A DNA stretch of 58,140 nt, from contig CALJZV010000083.1 of the NCBI GenBank assembly GCA_937983475.1, forward strand, positions 1 through 58,140, written 5' to 3'. Shown here in pieces: positions 22,038-31,652 of this stretch (the stretch's first letter is position 1; each line of letters starts with the position of its first letter). Position numbers and translations under genes: made by a program. The notes beneath the pieces were generated by a model. The model was given only the letters and a program-made list of their open reading frames with translations. It searched no databases and was not told the DNA's origin. The DNA comes from an uncultured Verrucomicrobiales bacterium. Lineage in GTDB: Bacteria > Verrucomicrobiota > Verrucomicrobiia > Limisphaerales > JACDHS01.

Positions 22038-24768
22038 TTATCCTTCTAATTCCCTGCGCACAACATTGCGGATCGCGATTTCACCGTCGCGGGTGTCCAC
22101 AAAGTCGCCCACAATACTTGGATCAAACACATTTTGATTATTGATCGTCACATTGGGCGGCGGCACGGTTACGCTCACCAGTGGTTCAACCTGCTGGCGG
22201 TCCGGGGCGGCGAAGTCCTCGTTCCCCTGCGTATCTTCAAACCCAGCACCGCCGCCTGTGGCGCGGAAAGCGTCGATGCCTTCCTGTATGGAGCGCAGCC
22301 CGGCCAGATTGCCGCGATTAAGATTATCGAGCGCGGCCACACCCCGGCGATTGACAACAAACTCGCCCGTCTGCAGCACGGCGTTCACCTCGTCTGCTTG
22401 GGTAGCCCGGCCAAACCCTTCCCGCCGCCGTGCGCTGTTGCCCGTAAAGGCGACGAGGCCGCCGTCGTGGAAGCTCTGAGCGGGTTCTGTGGCTGCGATC
22501 TGTGCCACACGCGCCGTTCCCGCTGCGATCGTTGTGGCGACAGCTGCTGTAGCCAGCCCCAACCCGATGATCGGTATGCCCGCCAGCGAAGCGAACGCGG
22601 CTTGGGCTGCGCGGATTGTATCAATGATGGTCTGCGCAATGGCAAACGCCTTGAAGGCCGCAAAGGCTTTCTGATTTTCCCGGCCCGAAGCCTCAAAGCC
22701 CGCCTTGGCCAGTGCGGCAAACCCGCCGAAGAAGCTGCTGGCAATGCTTAACCGTTGTTCGGATGCTGCGGCGTCACGTTCAATTTCCAGCTGCCTGAAC
22801 TCCTCGGAAGTCTCGGAAAGCCCTTCCAGCTGTTGCGTCAATTGCTCAATACGGTTTTCGCCTTCGGTAAACGCTTCGCCAGCGCGTAGGAACTCTCCAA
22901 AGCCGCTGCCCAGCAAACCGCCGAAGCCACTTAGTTCGCCTTCAAGGTTGAGACGGCTGAACGCATCTTGGGCAATAGCCAGCTGGTCACGCGTGGCGTC
23001 GTTCTGCCTCTGGATAACATCCAGCCTCTTCTCTTCCTCTTGCGTAAGGTCACGGAGGTTGTTGCCCAGCTCGATGGAAAGCACCGTTTGCTCGGCGCGT
23101 AAATCCTTGATCTGTTCCTCAAGGTCAAACAGCTCGTCGGAAGTCAGTTTGGTTTTGTCCTGCTCTTCCAAAATGCGGATCTGCGTGGCAAGGATTTGGT
23201 TCTGCAGAGTAAAGCGTTGTCGCAGGCTAGCCTCGGTCTCCTCACTGCCCGCAGCAATAGCATCTTGGATAGCAAGTTCGCGCGTAAGATTGCCAAGCTG
23301 TTGCTGGAGTTGTTGTCCAAGAGCCTCTGCCGCATTAACGGCCAAAGCCGTTCCCACCGCAGTCCCAATCTCGGGAAGGTCTGAATTCAGGAGCTCTTGG
23401 ATCTCGCCGCTAAACTTATCACGGAATTCCTCGCCCGACCGTATGCCTTCTAAGCTAAAGAATGAGGTGATGCTGGCAAGGTCGCTTTCCAGAGCCTCAA
23501 AGATGGCCCGCCGCTTGGCCTGTTGCTCACGCTCAATATCCTCTAGGGCAATGCGGACAGGGGTATCGTCAATGTCAAACTGTAGCTGGATGCCTTGGCG
23601 CGAACCAAGGCGGCCCCCGGTTAAACGCTGCACGAGGGAATTGGCGCGGTCCAAAAACCTGAGGAACTGGTTCACCCGGCGCGTGAAGAAGGTAAGAGGG
23701 TTCTCCAAGATGTCCAGAACAACCGTTGCCGAACGCTTGAAGAATGTCTCTACCTCGTTGCCCAGCAACTTAATCTCGGCCACGAACTTCAGAGTGTTCG
23801 TCACGAGAGTCTGGATACCCTGCGTCACTGGCCCAACCGACCGGGCGATGAACCCAATGGCCTGCCCAATAGCGGCGAACACAGCAGACAGTCGCAACGC
23901 GATGATCTCCTTGTTAGCCTGCAAGAAGCTACGGATCGTGATGAGGGTTTCCTTGAGGCTGTCGCCAAATGGGGCAAGGCCCAGCAAAATAATTTCACCG
24001 ATGACCTCTGTGATGTCACCGAAGATGTTGAGCAGCTGCCGCAGCCCGCCGGATTCTGTTTCGGCTGCGGCCCGTGCAACGCCGCCAAATTGCGTTTCCA
24101 ATTCCTTAAGAATCAGCGTTTGTGCGCCAAGGATATCGCCGCTCTCCTGCAGAACCCTGATTTGATCCTTTTGCTGCTCACTGAACGTGATGCCTACGCG
24201 CTGCAAAGCAGTCACGGATTGGATCATTGAGGGCTTTGCCCAACTGCACAACGGAACTCTGCAGATCTTGTCCTAGGGCTTGGCTCAGATTCAAAGCTGT
24301 TTCAATTGCCGCCGGAAACACTTCACGTCCAATCTGTGTAAATGTTAAAAGCACAGCTTGACCGGCAATAATAGTTTCATCACCAAATGTAGTCACATCC
24401 TGTAGCGCACTGGCCATGCCTTGCAGCTCTTCGGATGTCAACCGAGCAATGCCCTGCGTTGACTCCAGCACGGCGTTCAGCTGGGCAACCGCCTGTTCCT
24501 GTTCAGCAAAGGCGCGCACCGTTTGCCGCACAGCTGCCGTCAGCACCACGCCGCCGAATACCGTGCCGATCAGGTTCCTGACGTTGAGCAGGGATCTGCG
24601 TAGCCGCCCCAGCACGCCGGTCACGCGCCGGATTGCGCTGTCAAAGCGACGGCTGCGGCTGGCAGCGCGATCAAAGCCGCGCCCAACCTCAAGCAGCTCA
24701 CCCTTGGCATTGCGTAGGGTGCCAACACCTCGGTCATCGACCTCGAAAACTAGACTGACTGTGGGCAT
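22038..24768 (-). CDS. tail tape measure protein, read in two frames
   Basis: The N-terminal part (24768 to stop 24178) reads SSVVQLGKALNDPI then leaves homology. The expected continuation, SVTALQRVGITFSEQQKDQI, lies in the +1 frame and runs to 22038. Joined, the protein is ~900 aa: N-terminal tape-measure domain, hydrophobic segments (LSAVFAAIGQAIGFIARSVG, AGIPIIGLGLATAAVATTIA), long coiled coils with Glu/Gln/Arg (residues ~450-600) and a C-terminal Gly/Asn tail. It sets tail length (roughly 130-140 nm at 1.5 A per residue). The shift lies near 24215-24230 and may be a small deletion, a sequence error, or a real +1 event. Confidence 0.85.
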
Positions 24769-24780
24769 GGGTGCGGTTCC

Positions 24781-25586
24781 TTAGTGGTTGCCGCCGCCAA
24801 TTCTACGGGGCGGGGCGGGCTGCTGTGGAGCGGTGGGCTCCTGCGGTAAATCCTTCTTAGCCTTCTTGGCCTTGCGTTCGGCTTCTGCCTTGCGGTGCTT
24901 TAATAGCTGCGACTCAACCTCCTTGATCTTGTCCACTGTGCGCACCCTGTCGTCGGGTGGGATGGCCATGTCACGCATGAGCTGCATGGTGGCCGAATAA
25001 TCAAGTTGCCCGCCGTCGAGCCTAAAGTGTTGAGCTACCCGGTAGACCTCATTGAAGACGGCGTTACCGGGTAGCTCTTCAGGCTTTTGGTTAGGGCATC
25101 CGGCGCATGGAGTTGGCAGATTACGCTTGGCAAACGCCACCTCACAATTGCCGCAATAGTCCTCCAGTCCACTCAGTCGCCAGTGCTGGAGGTCGCGGAG
25201 TTTCCCACTAGGGCTTCCTGCGCGTCATCCATTCTGGCTCCCTCGTCACTTGCCCCGTCAACAACACAACCGGCGAGGGTCATGAACTTGGTGGCAAGCA
25301 TTTTCTTATTCTCATCGTCACACGGTAGCGGGTTGCCATGCTGGTCGTCAATGTTGCGCCAGCTTTTAACGCAAGCCACGAAGAGTGACGTTTGGAACCC
25401 GAGCTCGTCCAACTTGGTGCGGCCCTTGCGCCCGTGTTTAGTGTTGGCGTCGCTGGCGCGGGAAAACTTATTCCTGTCCAGCGGTGTCACGACGAACACC
25501 ATGTTCTGTCCCTCATAAGGGGTTTCACGAAAGCACGGGCTATCCCCCGTCAGTTCGATTTCGGTTTGTTCCAGATTCAGTCGCAT
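24781..25586 (-). CDS. tail assembly chaperone GT fusion (-1 frameshift product)
   Basis: The upstream frame (25586 down) slips at GGGAAAC, 25200-25206, and continues in the -1 frame as LRDLQHWRLSGLEDYCGNCE and on to 24781, about 268 aa. The extension carries two Cys pairs, CGNC and CAGC, likely one zinc site, then a helical VFNEVYRVAQHFRLDGGQL block and a Lys/Pro tail. In lambda the GT fusion binds tail tube and tape measure during assembly. Placement between tube protein and tape measure is canonical. Confidence 0.85.
25173..25586 (-). CDS. tail assembly chaperone G
   Basis: 137 aa, unshifted product, starting ATG 25586 behind GGAGAA and ending TGA 25173-25175. It shares its first 129 codons with the GT fusion. 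The sequence (QTEIELTGDSPCFRETPYEG, LFVACVKSWRNIDDQHGNP) is consistent with phage G-type chaperones. It should be made in large excess over GT. Confidence 0.85.
   Translation of the reverse strand: MRLNLEQTEIELTGDSPCFRETPYEGQNMVFVVTPLDRNKFSRASDANTKHGRKGRTKLDELGFQTSLFVACVKSWRNIDDQHGNPLPCDDENKKMLATKFMTLAGCVVDGASDEGARMDDAQEALVGNSATSSTGD
25200..25206 (-). promoter_or_regulatory. programmed -1 ribosomal frameshift site
   Basis: On the minus strand the heptamer is G GGA AAC in the zero frame (X XXY YYZ), after CTA GTG. Slipping gives GGG AAA CTC and enters the long open T frame. Lambda uses GGGAAAG at the same place. The zero frame stops 27 bases later. Confidence 0.9.
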
Positions 25587-25622
25587 TCTGAATTTCTCCT
25601 ATTCTAATTTCTTAGCCTGCGC

Positions 25623-27095
25623 TTAGAAGTAAGCGGGCTGATCATTCAAAAGTTCCACCACAATGCCGGAGCTGTCAGGGTTGGTGGAAAAGAACGCCTG
25701 ATACTCAAGATCGATGCTCACACCCGCTGGCCCCGGTATGGCGGGATCGTTGGACTGATACTTCAGTTCGGGCAAGAAGATGTTGAGCTCATTGCCTGCC
25801 TGCGTGAAGATAGCCCTGAGGCTGCTGGTGATGTTATCCTGCGCCTTGGTCAGGATGGTTTCATCCTCAAACAACGCGCTAATGCTGCCGCCCACGTTGG
25901 CGATTCCCTCGGGCAGTGCCCGGCGAGTGCCGCCACCGCCGATGGTGAAGGTGTCGGTGTCCAAGTTGTTGTTGACGTTGATGCTGAAGGCCGTAAGCAC
26001 TTCCACGGCTGACCCGCCCTCTTCCGCACTGGCATCAAACTGCTCAAAGCGGTCGAGGGGTGGCTGGAGGCGGCTGGGGCTGGGGGGATCGTCAAACGGG
26101 GTGTTGCTCTTAACACGGTCGGCACCGATGATGCCCAGCGTAAGCAGCAGCTCACCGTCGCCGCCGATCTCAATTCCCCATGTGTTGATCTTGCAGCCGG
26201 TGAAGTATTGCCACACTTCGGGGCTGAGATCCTGGAAGCCTCGCGCCAGCGTTGCCGAGATAAGGCTTTCCACCGGGTCGATGGTGTATTTGTGCCGGAA
26301 CTTGGGCTTCGCTTCCAGCGTTTCCATGTCCACGGCAACCTCATCGGCGGGCGTAAGGCCTACGGCATCCACAACCACAACTTGCGAAGTCGAGTTGACG
26401 GCGGTGACGTAGGCTTTCTTATTGGTGTCGTAGATAACCTGCTGCCCCACTGCAACACTCGCCTGCGGCGTATTGAAATCCATGACGCCACTGGTGATGC
26501 TCAGCGTATCGGGCAGGCCGGAGCTGATGTTGGTCACCGCAAAGTTGAGCGTTGCCGCCGTCTGCGGTAGCGAGGGCAAATTGCTGGCTCCGTCGCGCTC
26601 CAGCTTGATGGTCATGTTGCTGTCGTCGGTGCGGACGGTGATGTAGCCGTCAACGACCGTCGTGCCGTCGTCAAGCGTAAGGTTGACGCGGTCACCCAGC
26701 GCAATGCCCGTCTGCGGCACCGACCACACGACGTCACCTGAGGCGTTGATAGCCCCGGTGCCGCCAAGGCCAACGTCCGGCTGCGGCTCTTCCGTTGTAA
26801 CGGGGTCGCCAATGGCCATCCGCAAGAACAGCCCGGCCTGAATAAAGTTGACCGGCACGACGATGGTGCCCGACACATCCTTATTCCCCGAGAAGGGCGG
26901 TGACGGATTCCTGTCACCCCGGATGGTGGCCGCCTGATTAAGCGCGCGGCTCAGCGTAAGATCGTTTGTGTTGAACGGGATGTTCCACGGCACGCGATCA
27001 GCTGGGATGTTTAGACAATTAAAGCCTAAATCTTCAAAGTCCAGCAAGAGTGCTCCAGCTGAACCTTTTGCCTGTGAATTAGGGACTGGACACAT
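25623..27095 (-). CDS. major tail tube protein
   Basis: 490 aa, start ATG 27095 with AGGAGG. N-terminal ~300 residues look like a tail-tube domain: LNQAATIRGDRNPSPPFSG, SGTIVVPVNFIQAGLFLRMA and HKYTIDPVESLISATLARGF. The C-terminal third (FSINVNNNLDTDTFTIGG, VGGSISALFEDETILTKAQD) repeats the tube-like pattern, so the protein may contain two tube folds. It lies between tail terminator and chaperones, the canonical place for a siphophage tube gene. It is longer than typical tube proteins (~200-250 aa). Confidence 0.8.
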   Translation of the reverse strand: MCPVPNSQAKGSAGALLLDFEDLGFNCLNIPADRVPWNIPFNTNDLTLSRALNQAATIRGDRNPSPPFSGNKDVSGTIVVPVNFIQAGLFLRMAIGDPVTTEEPQPDVGLGGTGAINASGDVVWSVPQTGIALGDRVNLTLDDGTTVVDGYITVRTDDSNMTIKLERDGASNLPSLPQTAATLNFAVTNISSGLPDTLSITSGVMDFNTPQASVAVGQQVIYDTNKKAYVTAVNSTSQVVVVDAVGLTPADEVAVDMETLEAKPKFRHKYTIDPVESLISATLARGFQDLSPEVWQYFTGCKINTWGIEIGGDGELLLTLGIIGADRVKSNTPFDDPPSPSRLQPPLDRFEQFDASAEEGGSAVEVLTAFSINVNNNLDTDTFTIGGGGTRRALPEGIANVGGSISALFEDETILTKAQDNITSSLRAIFTQAGNELNIFLPELKYQSNDPAIPGPAGVSIDLEYQAFFSTNPDSSGIVVELLNDQPAYF

Positions 27096-27116
27096 TGGAC
27101 AAGTTCCTCCTTTTAA

Positions 27117-27554
27117 TTAAAGCCCCAAATGATAATGGAACGGAATGTTCACATTTTGCTGGAACCAAGTCCCTTCAGGCGATGTCCCAACCTGAACTTT
27201 CTGTGGCACGCCGCAGCAAAGCGCGGTTCCAAGCGTTAATATACTCAACACGGCCTTGTTATACAAGTCCGATAGTTCATCGGCCACCGGGTCAATGACG
27301 GCCAGCCCCGTATTCACGGGAACGAAGATCTGTAAGAACAGGAACCCCTGTGTCCGCTGCCCGGCATCGCTGGTGCGGTCGACGATGGTTTCCTGGATGC
27401 TTTCGCCATACTGCACGGTCGCCCACACCCAACCACTCGCCCCGTCTACCTTGGGCTCAAACGGCGAGTTAGGATAGCGCACCGGAAGCGTGGTGAAATT
27501 GTCCTGCAAGTGCTTCAGCAAGGTGCCGGTGACTTCTTGTTTTGATGCTGGCAT
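27117..27554 (-). CDS. tail terminator protein
   Basis: 145 aa. Beta-rich with the pattern seen in tail terminators (DUF4128-like): RYPNSPFEPKVDGASGWVW, then QGFLFLQIFVPVNTG and a closing WFQQNVNIPFHYH strand. Directly upstream of the tube gene in transcription order. Its start overlaps the preceding stop (TAATG). It would cap the tail at the head end. Confidence 0.75.
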   Translation of the reverse strand: MPASKQEVTGTLLKHLQDNFTTLPVRYPNSPFEPKVDGASGWVWATVQYGESIQETIVDRTSDAGQRTQGFLFLQIFVPVNTGLAVIDPVADELSDLYNKAVLSILTLGTALCCGVPQKVQVGTSPEGTWFQQNVNIPFHYHLGL

Positions 27555-27997
27555 TAGAAGATCGTCCTTATTGCCCGCGCAGCGATGGAATCAAACTCAT
27601 CAGCCACCACAGCATAGATCCCCTGCGGTGCCTGTTTGCTGTGGCCATTTTCCAATCGTCCCGCGTATGGCGCATTATTGCTGAGGAAAATGTCACGCGT
27701 CACGTCGTCGCCCTTTATCCGATCCAGCTGACGCCCCGCCTTGTTGGCCTGCGTTGCAGCCTCACGCTCGCCGCCTTCACTGAGCCCGGCTCTACTTTGG
27801 ACAAACGTGGATTCAGCGTCAAGCGTCAGATCATGAGACGATCTGTAAAAACCTGAATCCACCGGGCTGCGCCCCACAAGCCGCCTGAACAACTCTAACC
27901 CAAGGATGCGCACAAGTTTGCGCTTGTCCCCGGAGTAGTCCTCCAGATCGTCATTGAGCTGCACGAGAGCCTCTTGGAAGTTGTGCTTAAGAGCCAC
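27554..27997 (-). CDS. neck / tail completion protein (HK97 gp10-like)
   Basis: 147 aa. LGLELFRRLVGRSPVDSGFY with SNNAPYAGRLENGHSKQAP and GIYAV matches HK97 gp10-family neck proteins (P-V-D-T-G-xx-R and P-Y-A-x-x-x-E-x-G). It is placed between head closure and tail terminator as expected. Confidence 0.75.
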   Translation of the reverse strand: MALKHNFQEALVQLNDDLEDYSGDKRKLVRILGLELFRRLVGRSPVDSGFYRSSHDLTLDAESTFVQSRAGLSEGGEREAATQANKAGRQLDRIKGDDVTRDIFLSNNAPYAGRLENGHSKQAPQGIYAVVADEFDSIAARAIRTIF

Positions 27998-28001
27998 CGG
28001 G

Positions 28002-28394
28002 CTATTTCCTCACTTGGCAGATGAACACAATGCCATCCTGATCGAGACGTTTGTTCTTGACCTCGGCGACGATTTCATACCGGGTGCCTAACCACTCCAC
28101 CTGATCCTTGATCTTTACTTCCGGCAGGGCGTTGGTCTTGCGGAAAATCATCTTGAGGTCACCGGCGCGAATCAAACCGCCACTGGCGGCTATCTGTTTT
28201 TCATTATAGCGCACCACGGCGGCAGTGATAGGCAAAGCTGGGTCGAACGTCACGCCGGGGTTGCCCGTGGTGGGGTCATACGTGCCGGGCACCAGCTTGT
28301 AGAAATCCACAGCCTCCACAATACGCAGGCCGGGGATGAGGGTGTTGTCGAAAACGCTGTCCACGATTTTGTTGAGGTCATTTGCGAGCGTCAT
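28002..28394 (-). CDS. head closure (stopper) protein
   Basis: 130 aa. Central beta-barrel-like region AAVVRYNEKQIAASGGLIRA, then GDLKMIFRK and KDQVEWLGTRYEIV, the pattern of head-closure/stopper proteins. Position between the gpF-like head protein and the neck protein supports it. The start overlaps the preceding stop by 4 bases. Confidence 0.65.
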   Translation of the reverse strand: MTLANDLNKIVDSVFDNTLIPGLRIVEAVDFYKLVPGTYDPTTGNPGVTFDPALPITAAVVRYNEKQIAASGGLIRAGDLKMIFRKTNALPEVKIKDQVEWLGTRYEIVAEVKNKRLDQDGIVFICQVRK

Positions 28395-29443
28395 GCGTCT
28401 ACCCCCAGTCGAGTCTTTAATTGATTTACCGTGAGGACGCGCGTATTGCTTGCCAAATCCTCAAGGCTCTTCAGCTTACCAGCGCGCCACAGGGCATAAC
28501 GCTCTTCGCCCAGCCAATCGCGCTTCCAACTGGCGGGCTGGCTACGGAAGAACTGGTCAAAGTTCTGCGTCGTGCGCTTGGTGCTTACGATCTTAGTCTT
28601 GGTGGAAGTGCTGCCATCAGCATGGTTGACCGTCCTAAAGTCCTGATCCGTCACGGCGGGCCGTGTGAGGTCCTCACTGAGCGGCGTGATAGGGACGATG
28701 GTGCATCTGCAGTTCGGGTGCCGCAGTAATTCGGGCAAATCCTCGCGATTCTCCTCGACGCGTCCGTCATCGGGCGCGCAGATGGGGCAAGTGCGGGCAT
28801 CTAGCGTGGCAACATACTGATATCCCTCTATCAGCTGCCCATTGTCGCGATACATCTCGTCCCGCGCGTCGTTGCCCGCCTGTAGTAAGCTGGTCTTCGC
28901 AATGGTGTTGGCCGCCCTGCGCTTTACGCCAAAACCTTCAATCAAACGCTTGGACGCCTGCTGCACTGTCTCGTTCAATGCCAGCGATTTAGCCAGCTCT
29001 GTCCGCGTGGCCCGGATGAGGTTGCTATTTTGCCGCGTGACCCAAGTGGAAAGCGTATGCCCGCCAAACGGCGCAGCGAGCAGGGTGCTGAGCCGCCCGG
29101 TGCTCAGGCGCGTGGCAACCTTGGCCGTTGTGGTCTTGGCTAGGTCATTGGCCAAGGCCTTTGACGCGGCGTTGTATTCCATTTGCAAAACTTCACGCCG
29201 CGCCTTATTCAAGACGTTCGTATATCGTTCACTTACGTCAGCCAGCGTGCCACCCAGCTCGGTGAGCGTGATGGACATCATGCGGCGGGAGAAAGTGGAC
29301 GTATCCTTGAAAGTGCCCAGCTTAGCCAGCGCGGCCCGCTCTGCCTGATCAAGTATCTTGACCAGTTTGACGGCCCGGCCACGCGCAAAAGATTCGATAT
29401 CCAGCACGTTCCGTAGAATTTTGTTCTCAACGCTGAGTGTCAT
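28391..29443 (-). CDS. minor head protein, Mu gpF / SPP1 gp7-like
   Basis: 350 aa. A long helical N-terminus, then the classical C-terminal module: RTELAKSLALNETVQQASKR, ATLDARTCPICAPDDGRV and HPNCRCTIVP, where the Cys-x-x-Cys and Cys-x-Cys set identifies gpF/gp7-type minor head morphogenesis proteins. A C-terminal extension of ~80 aa follows (QPASWKRDWLGEERYALW), also seen in this family. It probably binds portal and packaged DNA. Confidence 0.88.
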   Translation of the reverse strand: MTLSVENKILRNVLDIESFARGRAVKLVKILDQAERAALAKLGTFKDTSTFSRRMMSITLTELGGTLADVSERYTNVLNKARREVLQMEYNAASKALANDLAKTTTAKVATRLSTGRLSTLLAAPFGGHTLSTWVTRQNSNLIRATRTELAKSLALNETVQQASKRLIEGFGVKRRAANTIAKTSLLQAGNDARDEMYRDNGQLIEGYQYVATLDARTCPICAPDDGRVEENREDLPELLRHPNCRCTIVPITPLSEDLTRPAVTDQDFRTVNHADGSTSTKTKIVSTKRTTQNFDQFFRSQPASWKRDWLGEERYALWRAGKLKSLEDLASNTRVLTVNQLKTRLGVDA

Positions 29444-29455
29444 GATATCATGAAC

Positions 29456-29989
29456 CTACTTGACGAACTTGAACCTATTGGGGCCGCCCGTAAGCCAATC
29501 GCGCAACAGCGCGTTGATGGCGTCCATGCTGCCCTGCTGCACAGCGGCCTGACTGGTGCTGGTGAAGACCTTCTTGCTGCCTTGGCTAAAGGCCACCTTG
29601 ACAACCTCGGGAACTTCAACGCTGGTGATTGCATTTTCCAGATCATTGGTGCTTAGGCTGCCCGAACCATCGTCCGAGAAGGCCGGGTTCAAGCACTGGA
29701 AAATGATCATGTGGTATTGGGCCTCTATGACCTCCCTTGGCAACTCATCCAACACGCCGTTGCGCGGAAACTCCAAGGCCTGCTCTTCCGTTGACGGGCA
29801 CCCCACAAACTCGAAACGATCAATGGCCCTTGTGGCTTCAATCATTTTGGCGAAATGCTGCTGCTGCGTCAGCGTTCCCCAGAACGTAAAGAAATCCGGA
29901 ATAGATTCGAACCACGCGTCCGCGTCTGCTTCTTCAACGTAGCTATTTGCGTCTGGTCCGGCGATGGTTGTGTCTATAACAAGGGCCAT
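29456..29989 (-). CDS. head-tail adaptor, DnaT-like family
   Basis: 177 aa. It begins ALVIDTTIAGPDANSYVEEADADAWF (motif I-DxTI-GPDANSYV..), which marks the phage DnaT_2-named family; this family is really a head-tail adaptor (Ad1) in siphophages. The helical middle (FAKMIEATRAIDRFEFVG) is typical. Encoded next to gpF and closure proteins, which agrees. Confidence 0.8.
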   Translation of the reverse strand: MALVIDTTIAGPDANSYVEEADADAWFESIPDFFTFWGTLTQQQHFAKMIEATRAIDRFEFVGCPSTEEQALEFPRNGVLDELPREVIEAQYHMIIFQCLNPAFSDDGSGSLSTNDLENAITSVEVPEVVKVAFSQGSKKVFTSTSQAAVQQGSMDAINALLRDWLTGGPNRFKFVK

Positions 29990-30014
29990 TGATCGTCACC
30001 TCTTTGCGCCGGGG

Positions 30015-30374
30015 TCAGGTTGCGCCCTTAACGAGCGCGCCCACCAGTGCCCCGGCAAATTTTTGTCCCAACTTGGCAAAGGCCACTTTGAGATTCTTAG
30101 CCATCTCCTCTTTCGCAATACCGAGCTGGCTAAGCGTGGCCACGGTTAGCGCGTTGACGGCGTCTTCCTGTGCCTCGAATTCATCCGAATCCCGCCCGCT
30201 AATAGCTTGCACCACCTTGAGCTCAACCCATGCTGGGATGAGAAGACTCAGGCGGTTCACGAACTTACTGCGGCGGTTCTCGGTCATGTCCTTGAACAAA
30301 ATTGGGTTGATGATCTCCAATTCCTTGATAAGTTCAAGGGCTAATGCCTTGGCGGCGTTGGTATCAATGATCAT
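30015..30374 (-). CDS. small helical protein, unknown
   Basis: 119 aa, mostly alpha-helical: MIIDTNAAKALALELIKELE, IPAWVELKVVQAISGRD and a C-terminal amphipathic/hydrophobic AKLGQKFAGALVGALVKG. The hydrophobic Gly/Ala end could insert into a membrane, so a pinholin- or antiholin-like part in the lysis-like cassette is possible, but this is a guess. It overlaps the lipoprotein gene by 4 bases. Confidence 0.6.
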   Translation of the reverse strand: MIIDTNAAKALALELIKELEIINPILFKDMTENRRSKFVNRLSLLIPAWVELKVVQAISGRDSDEFEAQEDAVNALTVATLSQLGIAKEEMAKNLKVAFAKLGQKFAGALVGALVKGAT

Positions 30375-30727
30375 GAGCCGTCACCATCGGCCTCAAGGTC
30401 TACGCCCACGCGGGCAGCGTAGTCTTCCAGGCCCAAGTAGAGAGCCTGCTTTTGGTTGTCGTTGTGGATGGTGCTAGCCTCAATACCGGCGCGCGTGAAC
30501 TTGTCATAAGTCTTCAAGTGCTTGCGCACGGTGATTTTTTCAACGCACTCACCCCGGCAGCCTACCAGCACAGCCGAAGACGCCAAGAACAGGATGATGC
30601 CTGCTTTGCGAATGGTTGTGTTGGATCGCCCCGGTGATCGCTTGCGCCGCGCCATGGCCCCGGCTGCGCGTTGCTGCTGCTTGGAGGGTTTGCGCTGTGA
30701 TGATTTTGGGAGTGTTCGCTTTCCCAT
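30371..30727 (-). CDS. predicted lipoprotein, candidate outer spanin
   Basis: 118 aa from ATG 30727 (GGAAAG upstream), or from ATG 30655 giving a more usual signal peptide. A basic n-region (ARRKRSPGRSNTTIRK) is followed by hydrophobic AGIILFLASSAVLVGC, ending in the lipobox LVGC at Cys57. The mature part is short, charged and helical. A lipoprotein next to holin-like and membrane coiled-coil genes suggests an outer spanin or superinfection lipoprotein. Confidence 0.6.
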   Translation of the reverse strand: MGKRTLPKSSQRKPSKQQQRAAGAMARRKRSPGRSNTTIRKAGIILFLASSAVLVGCRGECVEKITVRKHLKTYDKFTRAGIEASTIHNDNQKQALYLGLEDYAARVGVDLEADGDGS

Positions 30728-30733
30728 AATATT

Positions 30734-31147
30734 CTACTTTCCTTTCTTATTAGGGCTTTGACCGCCCTTGAATTTTTGGATGGTGTTCTCAATCATACGG
30801 CGCACACCAGCCTGACCGACCTCGCGCACCACGTCGATGCCGTCCTTGCGCGCCTTGGTCATGAGCTTAGACTGGGCTGCCACAAGGGCTTCCTTACGCT
30901 CATCGGCGGTTAGCTTGCCATCGGCAGCCTTGGCTTTCCAGTCCTTAACCATGTCTTCATAGACTTCCCACACCGCCTCTTCGGCAATGCCGGTGATCTT
31001 CTTGGTCTTCTTGTCGTCCTTCACAACCTTGTTGATCAGGATGGCTACGTAACCAAGCGCGCCGGTGATTAGCGCGCCCAGCACCGTCGTCACGGCGTTG
31101 ATGAAAGCCTCGTTTGCCAGTAGTGAATCAAGCATTGTGTTCCACAC
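30734..31147 (-). CDS. holin-like membrane protein (LLH family-like)
   Basis: 137 aa. A single N-terminal hydrophobic segment, INAVTTVLGALITGALGYVA, and then a charged helical domain with EEAVWEVYEDMVKDWKAKAA and LTADERKEALVAAQ. This arrangement resembles holins of the LLH type (one membrane helix plus a soluble helical tail). It overlaps the next membrane gene upstream by 20 bases. Function is inferred from topology and neighbours. Confidence 0.55.
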   Translation of the reverse strand: MWNTMLDSLLANEAFINAVTTVLGALITGALGYVAILINKVVKDDKKTKKITGIAEEAVWEVYEDMVKDWKAKAADGKLTADERKEALVAAQSKLMTKARKDGIDVVREVGQAGVRRMIENTIQKFKGGQSPNKKGK

Positions 31148-31613
31148 CTCCCCTCGTCCTGTCTTTTAATATGGCGATGTCGGTCCCGTGTTTTCTTATC
31201 TGGCTATCGCTTGCGTCTAGGCGTTTGCCAACTTCTTCGTGCTTGTTGAACAACGTCACAATGCGTTCGTCTTGCCGGGCCAGCGTTTTGTCCATGCTTT
31301 GGGTGCGGGTGCCTATGTCGTCCACTTTGCTGTCCACGCTTTTTACGCTGCGGCGCAGCTCGTTGTGAGCACCATCCAAGTCTTCCTTCAGGTTATAGAG
31401 CAGGCGTTTGGTTTCCTCGTGGCCTTGGTCAGCGGGCTGGTGCTGGCCGTTCATCATGCGGGCGGCAGTATCGGGGCCGATATTGCTGCGGTTCTCCGGC
31501 TTGGCGAACTTTGCCTTGTAAACGCCATACGCTAAAAAGATGCCCAAGGTCACGGTGACCACGAACTCGATGGCTTGGCTCAGATCCTTTGCGCCTTCAA
31601 TGACTGTTTCCAT
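31128..31613 (-). CDS. membrane-anchored coiled-coil protein
   Basis: 161 aa. One membrane segment (AIEFVVTVTLGIFLAYGVYK) near the N-terminus, followed by ~90 residues of heptad-like polar sequence (ETKRLLYNLKEDLDGAHNEL, VDSKVDDIGTRTQSMDKTLA). N-in anchor plus periplasmic coiled coil is the layout of inner spanins, but a holin or virion role cannot be excluded. Confidence 0.55.
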   Translation of the reverse strand: METVIEGAKDLSQAIEFVVTVTLGIFLAYGVYKAKFAKPENRSNIGPDTAARMMNGQHQPADQGHEETKRLLYNLKEDLDGAHNELRRSVKSVDSKVDDIGTRTQSMDKTLARQDERIVTLFNKHEEVGKRLDASDSQIRKHGTDIAILKDRTRGGVEHNA

Positions 31614-31652
31614 TCCTACGTCCTGCCTTTCCGTAGTTGATTGTCCCGCGCG

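Noticed and set aside
22705..24165. 486-codon rightward ORF opposite the tape measure gene
   Set aside because: Ser/Arg-rich shadow of a coiled-coil gene on the other strand; no ribosome site, no homologous motifs.
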